Positions 18,474-27,039 of a stretch of DNA of 64,000 nt are shown one piece after another. The DNA comes from an uncultured Eubacteriales bacterium. GTDB lineage: Bacteria > Bacillota > Clostridia > Oscillospirales > Oscillospiraceae. The notes under the pieces were generated by a model. The model did no database searches and had not been told where the DNA came from. It saw only the letters and a list, made by a program, of their open reading frames with translations. Position numbers and translations under genes: made by a program. Position 1 is the stretch's first letter. Each line of letters opens with the position of its first letter. Location of the stretch: positions 124,001-188,000 of the forward strand of contig UROF01000002.1 of assembly GCA_900549475.1 (NCBI GenBank), read 5' to 3'.

Positions 18474-19649
18474 TCATTTTACCCGGATATTTTTCTCCCG
18501 CAGGCGATCATAGACAAATTCCCGGAACAGGGTATAAATCACCGATGTCAGCGGAATAAAAAGGAGCATCCCCAATACACCCATGAGACTGCCGCCAATG
18601 GTGACGGCAAAGAGGACCCATATGGAGGGCAGGCCCACAGAACTGCCCACTACGTGGGGGTAGATCAGGTTTCCTTCCACCTGCTGAAGGATCAGGAACA
18701 TGATCACAAAGATCAAAGCCTGCATGGGAGACACCATCAAAATCAGGAAAGCTCCCACTCCGCAGCCGATGAAAGCACCGACAATAGGGATCAGGGCCGT
18801 GACAGAGATCAGGCACCCCACCAGCAGAGCATAGGGCATCTTCAGGATCGACATCGCCACAAAGAACATGGTGCCCAGGATCACTGCCTCCACGCACTGC
18901 CCGGTGATAAAGCTGGAAAATACTCGATGGCTGAGACTGCATACGGAAATAATCCGCTCCGCAGCTTTCTTGGGCAGCAGCGCAAAGAGAGCCTTCCGGC
19001 ACTGCAGCCCCAATTTTTCCTTCTGCAGCAGGATATAGCAGGCAAATACAAAAGCAATGAAGGACGAGGTCAGGACACTGACCATGCTCTTGGCTGCCGA
19101 AATCGTGGAATTAAGAACATCCCCTGCACCATTGCGAAGAAAATCCGCCACACTGGTGAGAATAGACTCCCAGTCAATAGAACGCCAATCAATGGTGAGA
19201 TTTTCCAGCCAAGCAACGATCTGGGGATTATTAGAAAACTGATCTTCGGCCCAGAGAAGAGCTTTCGTTACAGCGTTTTGAATCGTTACAGACAATCCCG
19301 CGATCGTCTCTGTCAGCTGCGGCACCACCACCAGAACCAGAAGCATCACCACCAGCGCTACCACAACGAATGTGAGAAGCAGGCTCAGAACACGGACCAA
19401 GCTCTTTGGCAGGCGTTCCTTACCCTTGCTGTTTTTGCCTGCCCAAGAAAACAGATTTCGCTCCAAAAAGCGCATGGGTACATTCAATATGAATGCCAGC
19501 GCAGCTCCGCTCAGGAAAGGCGACAGCAGCTCTACCAGGAAGCTCAGCGCTACCGCTACACCATCTATCCACTGGAATATCGTAAAAGCCAATGCTGCAA
19601 ACGCAATCAGCAGCAACAGCTTCTTCATTGTCGTTCGGGAAATCTCCAT
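18474..19649 (-). CDS. AI-2E family (UPF0118/PerM) transporter
   Basis: A 391-residue polytopic membrane protein with about eight hydrophobic segments. Paired helices at the N-terminus (LLLLIAFAALAFTIF, LSFLVELLSPFLSGAALAFI) and the C-terminal family signature (GVGAFLILMVSPMQALIFV, then LQQVEGNLIYPHVVG) identify it. Members include E. coli TqsA/PerM and Bacillus YtvI; substrates range from AI-2 to ions and are not predictable here. I chose the ATG at 19649, which has GGAGGA upstream, rejecting a 47-codon upstream extension of poor coding character. Confidence 0.85.
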   Translation of the reverse strand: MEISRTTMKKLLLLIAFAALAFTIFQWIDGVAVALSFLVELLSPFLSGAALAFILNVPMRFLERNLFSWAGKNSKGKERLPKSLVRVLSLLLTFVVVALVVMLLVLVVVPQLTETIAGLSVTIQNAVTKALLWAEDQFSNNPQIVAWLENLTIDWRSIDWESILTSVADFLRNGAGDVLNSTISAAKSMVSVLTSSFIAFVFACYILLQKEKLGLQCRKALFALLPKKAAERIISVCSLSHRVFSSFITGQCVEAVILGTMFFVAMSILKMPYALLVGCLISVTALIPIVGAFIGCGVGAFLILMVSPMQALIFVIMFLILQQVEGNLIYPHVVGSSVGLPSIWVLFAVTIGGSLMGVLGMLLFIPLTSVIYTLFREFVYDRLREKNIRVK

Positions 19650-19905
19650 TATGTCCTCCGTCGGCCTATGGCCCCGTGATTCAGACACACTCTCACTCTC
19701 AGCAGTTTGCCGGCAGCAGAAGCAGGCTGTCCCTCTGCTCAGAAATATGTCTGTCTTATTTATCCTATCTTGTTCCTTCTGCCCCGTCAAGTACAGAACT
19801 CATTAATTTTTATGTAAATTTGGCCTGGCTGTCAAACTACTTTATTTCCTGCTTTTAATATGCTATACTACTTCTCAAATAAACTTCCTCAAAGTGGAGG
19901 CATAC

Positions 19906-21507
19906 ATGAGTAAGAATTTCCATCAGGACTACGCCGACAGCGTGAAACACTTCTGCCAGAGTTTGCCGCCGGAACTGAATATCACTACCCAGGAGGTAGA
20001 CGCCTATTTCCGGGCCTGTGCACTCTTCCTGTGGTCGGGTTCAGACAAGCGCGGCGGCGATCTCTATGGCATCAGTCAGATCTACTCAGACCGGCCAGTA
20101 CAGTTTACTTCCTCCCAGTTTGACAAGGCCATCGATTACTACCGAAACCATCCCGGCTACACCGTGGGCATCCCGGAATTTTTCCAGCGGCTGGCTGACA
20201 ACGACGCCCGTCAAGGCACCAGCTTCAGCCGCACCTTTGCTGAGATCCAGAAAAATCTTCTGATGTTGTGCGCCGCCTATGACGGGGACTTCTCCTTCGC
20301 GGAGAGCAAGCGCATCACACTTCTCTATGACCAGCTCACCAGCGTATGCGACAAGGCCGGTGTAACCCTCATCTCCCTGACCCCCGGTCCGGAGCACTAT
20401 CTGGGCTCTTCCCACCAGCCCCACAGAAATTCCGCCAAAGAGCTTAACGATATCATGGACGAGTTCAGCCGGGTCATTTCCCGGGACAAGTCCCGCAGCC
20501 TCTACAACGATTTCTTCGGCACGCCCAATCAGCCTTCCCGCAGCCCTCTGGACCCTCTGCCGGTTGCGGAGGACCCCTCCCCGGTGTCTCCGCCGGAACC
20601 CCCCGCCGCCGAGGAGCCCGTCCAGGAGGAAGAGCCTCCAAAGCCCACTCTGGAGGAAGCCATGGCTGAGCTCAACAGCCTTATTGGCCTGGAGGAAGTC
20701 AAAAAAGATGTAGACAGTCTGGTCAATCTGGTAAAGGTCCGCGCCCTTCGGAAAGAGCGCGGCCTCAAATGCCCGGACATGTCCCTGCACCTGGTATTCT
20801 CCGGCAACCCTGGAACTGGAAAAACCACCGTGGCCCGGATCATCGGCAAGATCTTCAATGCCCTGGGCCTTCTCAGCAAGGGTCACCTGGTAGAGGTGGA
20901 CCGCAGCGGTCTGGTGGCCGGCTATGTAGGACAAACCGCCATCAAGACCCAGGAGGTGGTTCAGAAAGCCCTGGGCGGCGTACTGTTTATTGACGAGGCC
21001 TATTCCCTGGCTCCCGAAAACGCCGACAAGGACTTCGGCCAGGAGGCCATTGACACCATTCTCAAAGCCATGGAGGACCACCGGGACGACTTCGTGGTCA
21101 TCGTAGCGGGGTACGCCAGCCTCATGCCCCGGTTCATTGACAGTAATCCCGGACTGAAATCCCGGTTCAACAAGTACCTGTTTTTCGCAGACTACAATGG
21201 ACAGCAGCTCTACGACATCTTTCTCGGCCGGGTAAAAAGCAACGACTACCGGCTGGATGACCAGGCGGCACAGGCCATCAAAGAGCACTTGGAAGAACTT
21301 TACGAGGATCGGGACCAAAACTTCGGCAACGCCCGGGACGTCCGCAACCTGTTCGAGCGGATCGTGGCCAACCAGGCCAACCGGGTAGCGGCTCTCTCCT
21401 CCCCTACTGACGAGGATATTCTCACCATTACCACGGCGGACCTGGAGGGGCTGGTGGATCTGCCCATCCAGCCAGCTTCCGCCGAAAAAACAGAAACAGA
21501 GGAGTGA
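19906..21507 (+). CDS. AAA+ ATPase of the CbbX/SpoVK family with unusual N-terminal domain
   Basis: A 533-residue protein. The C-terminal half is a CbbX/SpoVK-type AAA+ module: NSLIGLEEVKKDVDSLV lead-in, Walker A GNPGTGKTT near residue 301, Walker B VLFIDEAY near 361 and sensor/arginine motifs in NPGLKSRFNKYLFF. The first 170 residues are helical and resemble a TerB-like fold; a proline/glutamate-rich linker near 205-245 joins them. Such ATPases remodel protein partners. With a RuBisCO-like gene 14 kb away, a CbbX-type activase link is conceivable but unsupported. GGAGG at 19896 sets the ATG at 19906. Confidence 0.83.
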   Translation: MSKNFHQDYADSVKHFCQSLPPELNITTQEVDAYFRACALFLWSGSDKRGGDLYGISQIYSDRPVQFTSSQFDKAIDYYRNHPGYTVGIPEFFQRLADNDARQGTSFSRTFAEIQKNLLMLCAAYDGDFSFAESKRITLLYDQLTSVCDKAGVTLISLTPGPEHYLGSSHQPHRNSAKELNDIMDEFSRVISRDKSRSLYNDFFGTPNQPSRSPLDPLPVAEDPSPVSPPEPPAAEEPVQEEEPPKPTLEEAMAELNSLIGLEEVKKDVDSLVNLVKVRALRKERGLKCPDMSLHLVFSGNPGTGKTTVARIIGKIFNALGLLSKGHLVEVDRSGLVAGYVGQTAIKTQEVVQKALGGVLFIDEAYSLAPENADKDFGQEAIDTILKAMEDHRDDFVVIVAGYASLMPRFIDSNPGLKSRFNKYLFFADYNGQQLYDIFLGRVKSNDYRLDDQAAQAIKEHLEELYEDRDQNFGNARDVRNLFERIVANQANRVAALSSPTDEDILTITTADLEGLVDLPIQPASAEKTETEE

Positions 21508-21524
21508 CGCTGGTCACTCCTCTG
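21497..21524. terminator. Palindrome spanning both convergent stop codons
   Basis: A perfect 12-bp stem (21497-21508 with 21513-21524, loop GCTG) contains the TGA of the AAA+ gene (21505-21507) and the TGA of the opposite gene (21516-21514). Downstream on the minus strand is TTTCTGTTTTTT, so it can terminate leftward transcription. Confidence 0.65.
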
Positions 21525-22191
21525 CTGCATACCGGGCACGGTACCGCCGCATGCTCTCCGCAAAGAGCGCTCCGTTGGTAGGCGGTGTATAGGTGATGGC
21601 ATTTGCCCCCGCCTGGATCGTCTCCAGGATGCTCTCATCCGTGGGGCCGCCAGTGGCGATAATGGGGATATCCGGGTACTTTTCCCGCACCTTTCTCACG
21701 ATCTCCGGCGTCTGGGCCGCTCCGGAAATGTTGAGGATATCCGCTCCGCTGGCAATCCGTTTCTCTACATCCATTTGATCGGAAACAATGGTGGCAATCA
21801 CTGGGATATCCACCACTTCCTTGATCTGAGCGATCGTCTCATCCGCAATGGGCGCATTCACCACTACACCGAAAGCCCCCTGATGCTCCGCATAGGTGGC
21901 CAGCCGGACACTGCGCCGGCCATTGGTCACGCCGCCGCCCACTCCGACGAATACCGGTACATCGGACACGCTGATGATCGCCTGGGCGATGCTGGGCTGG
22001 GGGGTAAAAGGGTACACGGCGATGATCGCGTCGCCATTGATGTTCTTGATGATGGCTACATCTGTGGAAAATACCAGGGATTTGATGCGCCGGCCAAAAA
22101 TCCGGATGCCGGAACACTCTGCGATACAATGGGGCACTTCCACCAGATGGCTGCGCAGCGTTCCGCTGTAAGATGGTACGATCTTCTGCAC
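21514..22191 (-). CDS. TIM-barrel protein of unassigned function
   Basis: A 225-residue (beta/alpha)8-type protein. Alternating strands and phosphate-binding glycine loops are visible: PVFVGVGGGVTNGRRS near 90, FGVVVNAPI, IPVIATIVSDQ, RIASGADILNISGA near 155 and IPIIATGGPTDESI near 185. These loops resemble phosphate-binding barrels such as hexulose-phosphate synthase, ThiG and NanE. Some databases label relatives simply hydrolase. I chose a GTG start at 22191 with AAAGGAG six bases upstream. Longer in-frame starts add residues with no fold character. No function can be stated. Confidence 0.7.
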   Translation of the reverse strand: MQKIVPSYSGTLRSHLVEVPHCIAECSGIRIFGRRIKSLVFSTDVAIIKNINGDAIIAVYPFTPQPSIAQAIISVSDVPVFVGVGGGVTNGRRSVRLATYAEHQGAFGVVVNAPIADETIAQIKEVVDIPVIATIVSDQMDVEKRIASGADILNISGAAQTPEIVRKVREKYPDIPIIATGGPTDESILETIQAGANAITYTPPTNGALFAESMRRYRARYAAEE

Positions 22192-22376
22192 TGTTGTCTC
22201 CTTTCCCGATAAAAAAGCCGCTCTCATAGGAAATTTACGGCCAGATCCAGCTTTCACATAAATTCTTTCACGAGACACAGTATACCAAATCACCGTCCAT
22301 CACTCAAGTTACAAACCGATGTCATTCATGAAATATTTGTAAATTATGTCAAGAAATTGTGAAGGAGATGGGTATT

Positions 22377-22730
22377 ATGACGGATAAAGTCTCTCTGCAA
22401 AAGGTCTCCCAATTGCCTATGCCCCTTATTTATCTGGCCACAGCACAAGATCTGGCCAGCTGGTATGTCTCGCAGCTCTCCTGGTCCCTGGAGCACGGTG
22501 AACGTGACCTGAGCATCTCCTGCTTTGATTCCGCTTCCCTCGGCTTTCCAGTGTCCAAAGCTGCCGCCGCCGTTCTGAAAGCGGTAATGGATTTTCTGTA
22601 CGATCACCCGGAGGTAAACCATCTCTCGATCCTATGCGCCGGTGAGGAGGTCTACCGCGCCTACTCCCTCCACTGGAATATGTGGTACGCCTCCCACAAG
22701 CCTCCTCACAGCCACAGCGATAAACTGTAA
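22377..22730 (+). CDS. Half macro-domain-like protein (C-terminal half only)
   Basis: A 117-residue protein. Residues 45-105 carry the C-terminal macro-domain signature: a strand, then GFPVSKAAAAVLKAVMDFL, then a strand and EEVYRAYS. In canonical ADP-ribose-binding macro domains (150-190 residues) this follows an N-terminal half with the NAAN-type ligand loop. Here that half is absent and replaced by about 40 residues without glycine-rich loops. It may be a degenerate domain with another role, a subunit, or a truncated remnant. AGGAG upstream favours the ATG at 22377. Neighbours give no clue. Confidence 0.55.
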   Translation: MTDKVSLQKVSQLPMPLIYLATAQDLASWYVSQLSWSLEHGERDLSISCFDSASLGFPVSKAAAAVLKAVMDFLYDHPEVNHLSILCAGEEVYRAYSLHWNMWYASHKPPHSHSDKL

Positions 22731-22830
22731 CTATTGTTATCCAATCTGTTACCGTTTCTCTCTTGCTTTGATGGATACTTCCATGGATAATGGACTTATG
22801 TAAAATACTGTCGAAGGAAGTCCCTTATCT

Positions 22831-24030
22831 ATGAACCGTATCATTGCTTTATTATTGTCTCTGACAATTCTGATATCCTGCACAGCATGCTCCACGTCAG
22901 CATTTTCCTTCAACTCTCCTTCTGTGGATCATGAAGAACAATTCCTGCACGGAGAAAAGCCGCAGCTGCCTGACCATAACCACAGCACCTCCACCGGGCA
23001 AGAGAAGAATGACGAACAGGCATCGGACAGGCCGACAAAAGAGCCGGAAAGCACAGATCCCGCTGAGGACACCTCTCCTGTGGAACCGGAAACGCCCACA
23101 GAGATCCCTCCTGAACCGGAGGCTCCAGATACCACCGTCCGCACCATCGATCCCTCCAAGCCTATGGTCGCTCTGACATTCGATGATGGTCCTCACGCTG
23201 TCTACACAGATATGATCCTGGATATACTGGAGGAAAATGGTGCTGTCGCCACCTTCTTTGAAGTAGGAAAAAATGTGGCCAACTGCCCCAGCCCTCTGAG
23301 CCGGATGGTGGAGCTGGGATGTGAGATCGGCAGCCACTCCAACGCCCACAAAGATCTTAGCAAGCTCAAGACAACGGCCCTTTTAGACGACCTGGCTACA
23401 GCAGACCAGGCATTCATCGACGCTGTCGGTTTTGCCCCCACCCTCCTGCGCCCCCCTTACGGCTCTGTGAACAAAACTGTAAAATACAGCACCGGCCGCA
23501 GTGTTATCACCTGGACTGTCGATACAGAGGACTGGATGAGCAAGGATACCGATAAAATCGTCTCCTATGTAAAGTCCCTATCCAGCCTGGATGGCGAGAT
23601 CGTCCTGATGCACAGTTCCTATGAAAGCACAGTAAATGCCGTGGATATCCTTGTACCCTGGCTGATCCAGCAGGGATATCAGTTGGTCACCGTCAGCGAG
23701 CTGATGGCTTACTACTACGGTGAACTGCTCCAGACAGATCAGTTTTACGGCTATACCTACTTCACCACCCACGGAAAGACGGATACCCCTGTTTCTCTTC
23801 CCGAGAAACAGGAACCTGCTGACGCAGAGACTCTACCGGAAACCGACGCCCAGGAGCCGACAACTCCTCCCCAAGCCCCCACAGATGAAACACAGCCTCC
23901 CGTCCAGGAGGATCTTTCCAATGAGACTGCCCCTGCCCCGGAAGAACCAACCATTCCTGCCTCTCCGGATGCTCCCATCTATTCGGTTCTTCCCTCTGAG
24001 GAAGCATCTGCCAGCCAATCCGGTACCTGA
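22831..24030 (+). CDS. Polysaccharide deacetylase lipoprotein (NodB domain, CE4)
   Basis: A 399-residue exported enzyme. A signal peptide with lipobox (LISCTAC) anchors it outside the membrane. A Pro/Glu/Thr-rich linker covers residues 30-105, and a NodB domain about 108-290. CE4 motifs are clear: ALTFDDGPH near 113, the metal-binding GSHSNAHKDL near 168, RPPYGSVN near 205 and a C-terminal IVLMHSS near 256. The final 110 residues are a disordered PTE-rich tail. Likely deacetylates peptidoglycan GlcNAc or MurNAc, as in PgdA/PdaC types; substrate is inferred. A hairpin terminator follows. Confidence 0.9.
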   Translation: MNRIIALLLSLTILISCTACSTSAFSFNSPSVDHEEQFLHGEKPQLPDHNHSTSTGQEKNDEQASDRPTKEPESTDPAEDTSPVEPETPTEIPPEPEAPDTTVRTIDPSKPMVALTFDDGPHAVYTDMILDILEENGAVATFFEVGKNVANCPSPLSRMVELGCEIGSHSNAHKDLSKLKTTALLDDLATADQAFIDAVGFAPTLLRPPYGSVNKTVKYSTGRSVITWTVDTEDWMSKDTDKIVSYVKSLSSLDGEIVLMHSSYESTVNAVDILVPWLIQQGYQLVTVSELMAYYYGELLQTDQFYGYTYFTTHGKTDTPVSLPEKQEPADAETLPETDAQEPTTPPQAPTDETQPPVQEDLSNETAPAPEEPTIPASPDAPIYSVLPSEEASASQSGT

Positions 24031-24094
24031 TCCAAAGGCATTTTTCCACTTCTATGAAAACAGCACTTTCAGAAAATGGATGTCTTCTCATTTT

Positions 24095-24122
24095 ACAGCC
24101 CGGCTGTTCCGAGCCGGGCTGT
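24095..24122 (+). terminator. Terminator after deacetylase lipoprotein
   Basis: An 11-bp stem (24095-24105 with 24112-24122) followed by TTTCCTTG. Confidence 0.7.
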
Positions 24123-24348
24123 TTCCTTGTCTGCCCTTCCCCTGTGAAGTTCCCGTAAAAAGCTCCGGGAACTATTGCGTTCAGTCACCATCTATGGTAC
24201 CATAAATCAGCTATACTACATATTGTATCAGTTGCCGCATTTCCATCACCTTTATCTACTACCTATGCCATTTTGCGGGATCTTGACCCAAAGCACTCCC
24301 ATCAGCCTTGCCGATTCCGCAGATGGACCCATTGGGGGTAAATTTGCT

Positions 24349-25704
24349 ATGTTTCAACGAAAACGGCGCCCAAAAGCAAAGCTTTCCAGCCTGCAGATCA
24401 TTGCCCTTGGCTTTCTGATCATTATCCTTACCGGCACATGCCTTTTGATGCTGCCCTGGTCTACCCAAGAACCGGGAGGCGCTTCCTTTGGGGATGCCAT
24501 CTTTACCGCCACCTCCGCCACATGCGTTACCGGCCTTGTTGTCCAGGATACCGGTACTTACTGGAGCCTGTTCGGACAGATCGTCATCATTGCTCTCATT
24601 CAGGTGGGCGGTCTTGGTTTTATGACCATCGCTACCCTATTCATGCTGCTGCTGCGGCGGCGGCTGGGTTTGCGGCAGCGGGAAGTCATTGTCGACAGTA
24701 TCAGCCATTACCAGCTTAACGGCATCATTCCTTTTGTCAAACGCATCTTCTTCGGCACTTTACTGGTGGAATCCTTGGGCGCCATTCTCCTCTCCATCCG
24801 TTTTGTACAGCAGTTCGGCCCCGCTCGCGGTATCTATTACGGCGTATGGCACTCCATCTCCGCATTCTGCAACGCCGGATTTGATCTGATGGGCCCCCAC
24901 ACCGGCCCCTACTCCTCTTTCGTTGCCTATGCAGGTGACCCTTTGATCAGCCTGACCATTATGGGCCTTATCATTGTGGGTGGTATCGGTTTCCTGATCT
25001 GGGACGACCTGCTCCGCAATCACCTGCACTGGCGGCGCTACCGTTTGCAGACAAAAGTGGTACTTGCCACCACTACACTGCTGATTTTCGGCGGCGGCTT
25101 ACTGTTCTTCCTCTTTGAAAGAAACAACCTGGGAGCAGGCCGGCCTCTGGGAGAACAGATCCTGGCCGCTCTTTTCGACGCCGTTACTCCGCGCACCGCA
25201 GGCTTCAACACGACGGATACTGCCGCTCTCAGCTCCGGAAGCATGCTTCTGACAATGGTCCTCATGTTTATCGGCGGCAGCCCAGGCTCTACCGCCGGCG
25301 GTATCAAAACCACCACGGTAGCCGTTATTCTGCTGCATACCATCGCCGGTGTCCGGCGTGAGCAAAGCACAAATGTTTTCGGCCGCAGCATCGGTGACGA
25401 GGAGTTGAAAAAGGCAACTTCCGTACTCTTTACCAACTTGTTTTTGGTTCTGAGCGGTACACTGGTGATCTGCGGAGTACAGTCCCTTCCTCTGACGGAG
25501 GTTCTCTTCGAGGTCTTTTCCGCTATCGGAACCGTCGGCATGAGCACAGGCGTTACCCGAAGCCTGTCTGCCATCAGCCGCGGTGTTATCATCTTCCTGA
25601 TGTACTGCGGACGAGTGGGCAGCATATCCTTTGCCGTAGCCCTGCTGGAAAAAAAGGCGCTCCCTCCCGTAACCCTGCCCAGGGAACGAATCACCATCGG
25701 CTGA
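24349..25704 (+). CDS. ktrB: Potassium uptake membrane subunit KtrB
   Basis: The K+-translocating subunit of a Ktr system, 451 residues with four M1-P-M2 repeats. Filter loops are seen as SATCVTGLVVQD near residue 60, SAFCNAGFDLMG near 176, TPRTAGFNTTD near 286 and SAIGTVGMSTGV near 396. TrkH proteins are longer and act with a different TrkA. The ATG at 24349 has GGGGG upstream; a 58-codon in-frame upstream extension is judged non-coding. ktrA follows 18 bases later. Confidence 0.92.
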   Translation: MFQRKRRPKAKLSSLQIIALGFLIIILTGTCLLMLPWSTQEPGGASFGDAIFTATSATCVTGLVVQDTGTYWSLFGQIVIIALIQVGGLGFMTIATLFMLLLRRRLGLRQREVIVDSISHYQLNGIIPFVKRIFFGTLLVESLGAILLSIRFVQQFGPARGIYYGVWHSISAFCNAGFDLMGPHTGPYSSFVAYAGDPLISLTIMGLIIVGGIGFLIWDDLLRNHLHWRRYRLQTKVVLATTTLLIFGGGLLFFLFERNNLGAGRPLGEQILAALFDAVTPRTAGFNTTDTAALSSGSMLLTMVLMFIGGSPGSTAGGIKTTTVAVILLHTIAGVRREQSTNVFGRSIGDEELKKATSVLFTNLFLVLSGTLVICGVQSLPLTEVLFEVFSAIGTVGMSTGVTRSLSAISRGVIIFLMYCGRVGSISFAVALLEKKALPPVTLPRERITIG

Positions 25705-25722
25705 GAAAGCGAGGTATCTCTT

Positions 25723-26367
25723 ATGAAGTCTTTTTTGATTATCGGTCTTGGCTCCTTCGGCCATCATCTGTGCATGGCCCTGGCACAGCAGCGCTGTGAG
25801 ATCATGGTAGTGGATAAATGCGGAGAAGCTCTGGAGGATTTGCTTCCCCATGTAGTCAGCGCTAAAATCGGCGACTGCACCAACGTGGACGTCCTCCGCT
25901 CCTTCAGTGTGGAAAATTTCGACGCCTGCTTTGTCTGCATGGGTTCCAATGTTCTCAGCAGCCTGCAGATCACCAGCCTGCTCAAAGAACTGGGAGCGAA
26001 ACGGGTGTACAGCAAAGCTGACGATGATACCCACGCCAAATTTCTCCTGCGCAACGGCGCTGACGAGGTCATTTATCCGGAACGCGAGATTGCCTCCAAC
26101 ATCGCCATCAGTGCCAGCTCAGACAACATTTTCGACTGCATCCGCCTCAACGCCGATTATTCCATTTATGAGCTCATGCCTCTTACCCGCTGGCTGGGTA
26201 AGAGCCTGAAGGAGTTGAATTTCCGCGCCAAGTACAACATGACGGTCATTGCCGTAATAAAAGACGGTGTGATCCGTCCCAACCTTCACCCCGACTATGT
26301 ATTCAACAAGGAGGAACATCTCCTGGTATTGGGCCAGAGCGAGGATATCCAAAAGGTCCTCCATTGA
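25723..26367 (+). CDS. ktrA: Potassium uptake regulatory subunit KtrA (RCK domain)
   Basis: A 214-residue cytoplasmic gating subunit that forms a ring under KtrB and responds to ATP/ADP and, in some bacteria, cyclic di-AMP. The RCK-N Rossmann fold starts with LIIGLGSFGHHLCMALA at residue 5, and a second glycine-linked segment follows in VSAKIGDCTNVDVL. The RCK-C domain occupies about residues 135-214. Length matches Bacillus KtrA. It is the last gene of the ktrBA operon and is followed by a strong terminator. Confidence 0.93.
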   Translation: MKSFLIIGLGSFGHHLCMALAQQRCEIMVVDKCGEALEDLLPHVVSAKIGDCTNVDVLRSFSVENFDACFVCMGSNVLSSLQITSLLKELGAKRVYSKADDDTHAKFLLRNGADEVIYPEREIASNIAISASSDNIFDCIRLNADYSIYELMPLTRWLGKSLKELNFRAKYNMTVIAVIKDGVIRPNLHPDYVFNKEEHLLVLGQSEDIQKVLH

Positions 26368-26703
26368 CGCTCCGCAACATGTTCCCTCTGTATTCCGTTC
26401 TACCCCTTACTATACAAAACTTACTCAGATAAAGGTCCTGCCGGCGTTAAACGCCGGCAGGATCTTTATTTATTAGCACAGGGCGGATATTTTCCTCTCG
26501 TTGCATCAATCTGTACAACTATCCTTGAACAGGCACCAGTAGTGTACCCCTACCGGCAGCCACCATCTGCAACACCTCCCTGGTCCCATCCAATCTGTCT
26601 GCCCCTATCCTGCAATCTGTGGGAATCGCTTTGGACTGCCTATCCAGCAGCTCTCCCCCACCCGTTTCAGCACAGAAAGCATTTCAGCAAGGAGGTATCC
26701 ATT
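26368..26703. other. Intergenic region between ktrA and tail-fibre-like genes
   Basis: This 336-base stretch holds the ktrA terminator and a T/C-rich region before the next start. I see no convincing gene, no repeat and no clear promoter pair in the remainder. It ends with an AAGGAGG ribosome site at 26689-26695. Confidence 0.6.
26434..26464 (+). terminator. Terminator after ktrA
   Basis: A 13-bp GC-rich stem (26436-26448 with 26450-26462) ending in TCTTTATTTATT. Confidence 0.8.
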
Positions 26704-27039
26704 TTGATCTCTTTCTCCAATTGGCGCCTGGAAGCCACTGATCCGCTTCTCGCCCGCCAGTATGACAACAATTCCCGCACCATCACTGTTACCGGCAATC
26801 TTCCAGAAGGCTGGACCTGGGAGATGCTCGCCTGTACAAGCGGCACGCTGGATGTCATCCCCCTGACCCCTACAGAGGATGGTGCCTCTGCCGTTTTATC
26901 CGGATCACAGCTGGCCCACAGCGGCTTCTGTGCCCTACAGCTCCGGGGCCACTGCGGCGATCAGATCCGTCACACCAACATCATTCATCTTTTGGTCGGC
27001 GAGAGCCTGACATCACCTGACCAGGAGGTATCGACTTGA
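26704..27039 (+). CDS. Tail-fibre-cassette protein 1 (paralogue of the next gene)
   Basis: A 111-residue protein with a proposed TTG start at 26704, eight bases after AAGGAGG. It aligns end to end with the first 110 residues of the following gene: ISFSNW / MTFSNW, LPEGWTWEML / FPEGWTWEML, LDVIPLT / LDVIPLS and RHTNIIHLLV / RHTNIIHVLV. The pattern suggests a small beta-rich domain of phage baseplate or tail-tip proteins; the name is from context only. Its TGA overlaps the next TTG start by four bases. Confidence 0.65.
   Translation: MISFSNWRLEATDPLLARQYDNNSRTITVTGNLPEGWTWEMLACTSGTLDVIPLTPTEDGASAVLSGSQLAHSGFCALQLRGHCGDQIRHTNIIHLLVGESLTSPDQEVST

Noticed and set aside
19906..21507. CbbX-type RuBisCO activase partner for the RLP
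   Set aside because: The genes are 14 kb apart, the N-terminal domain differs from CbbX and RLPs are not known to need activases.
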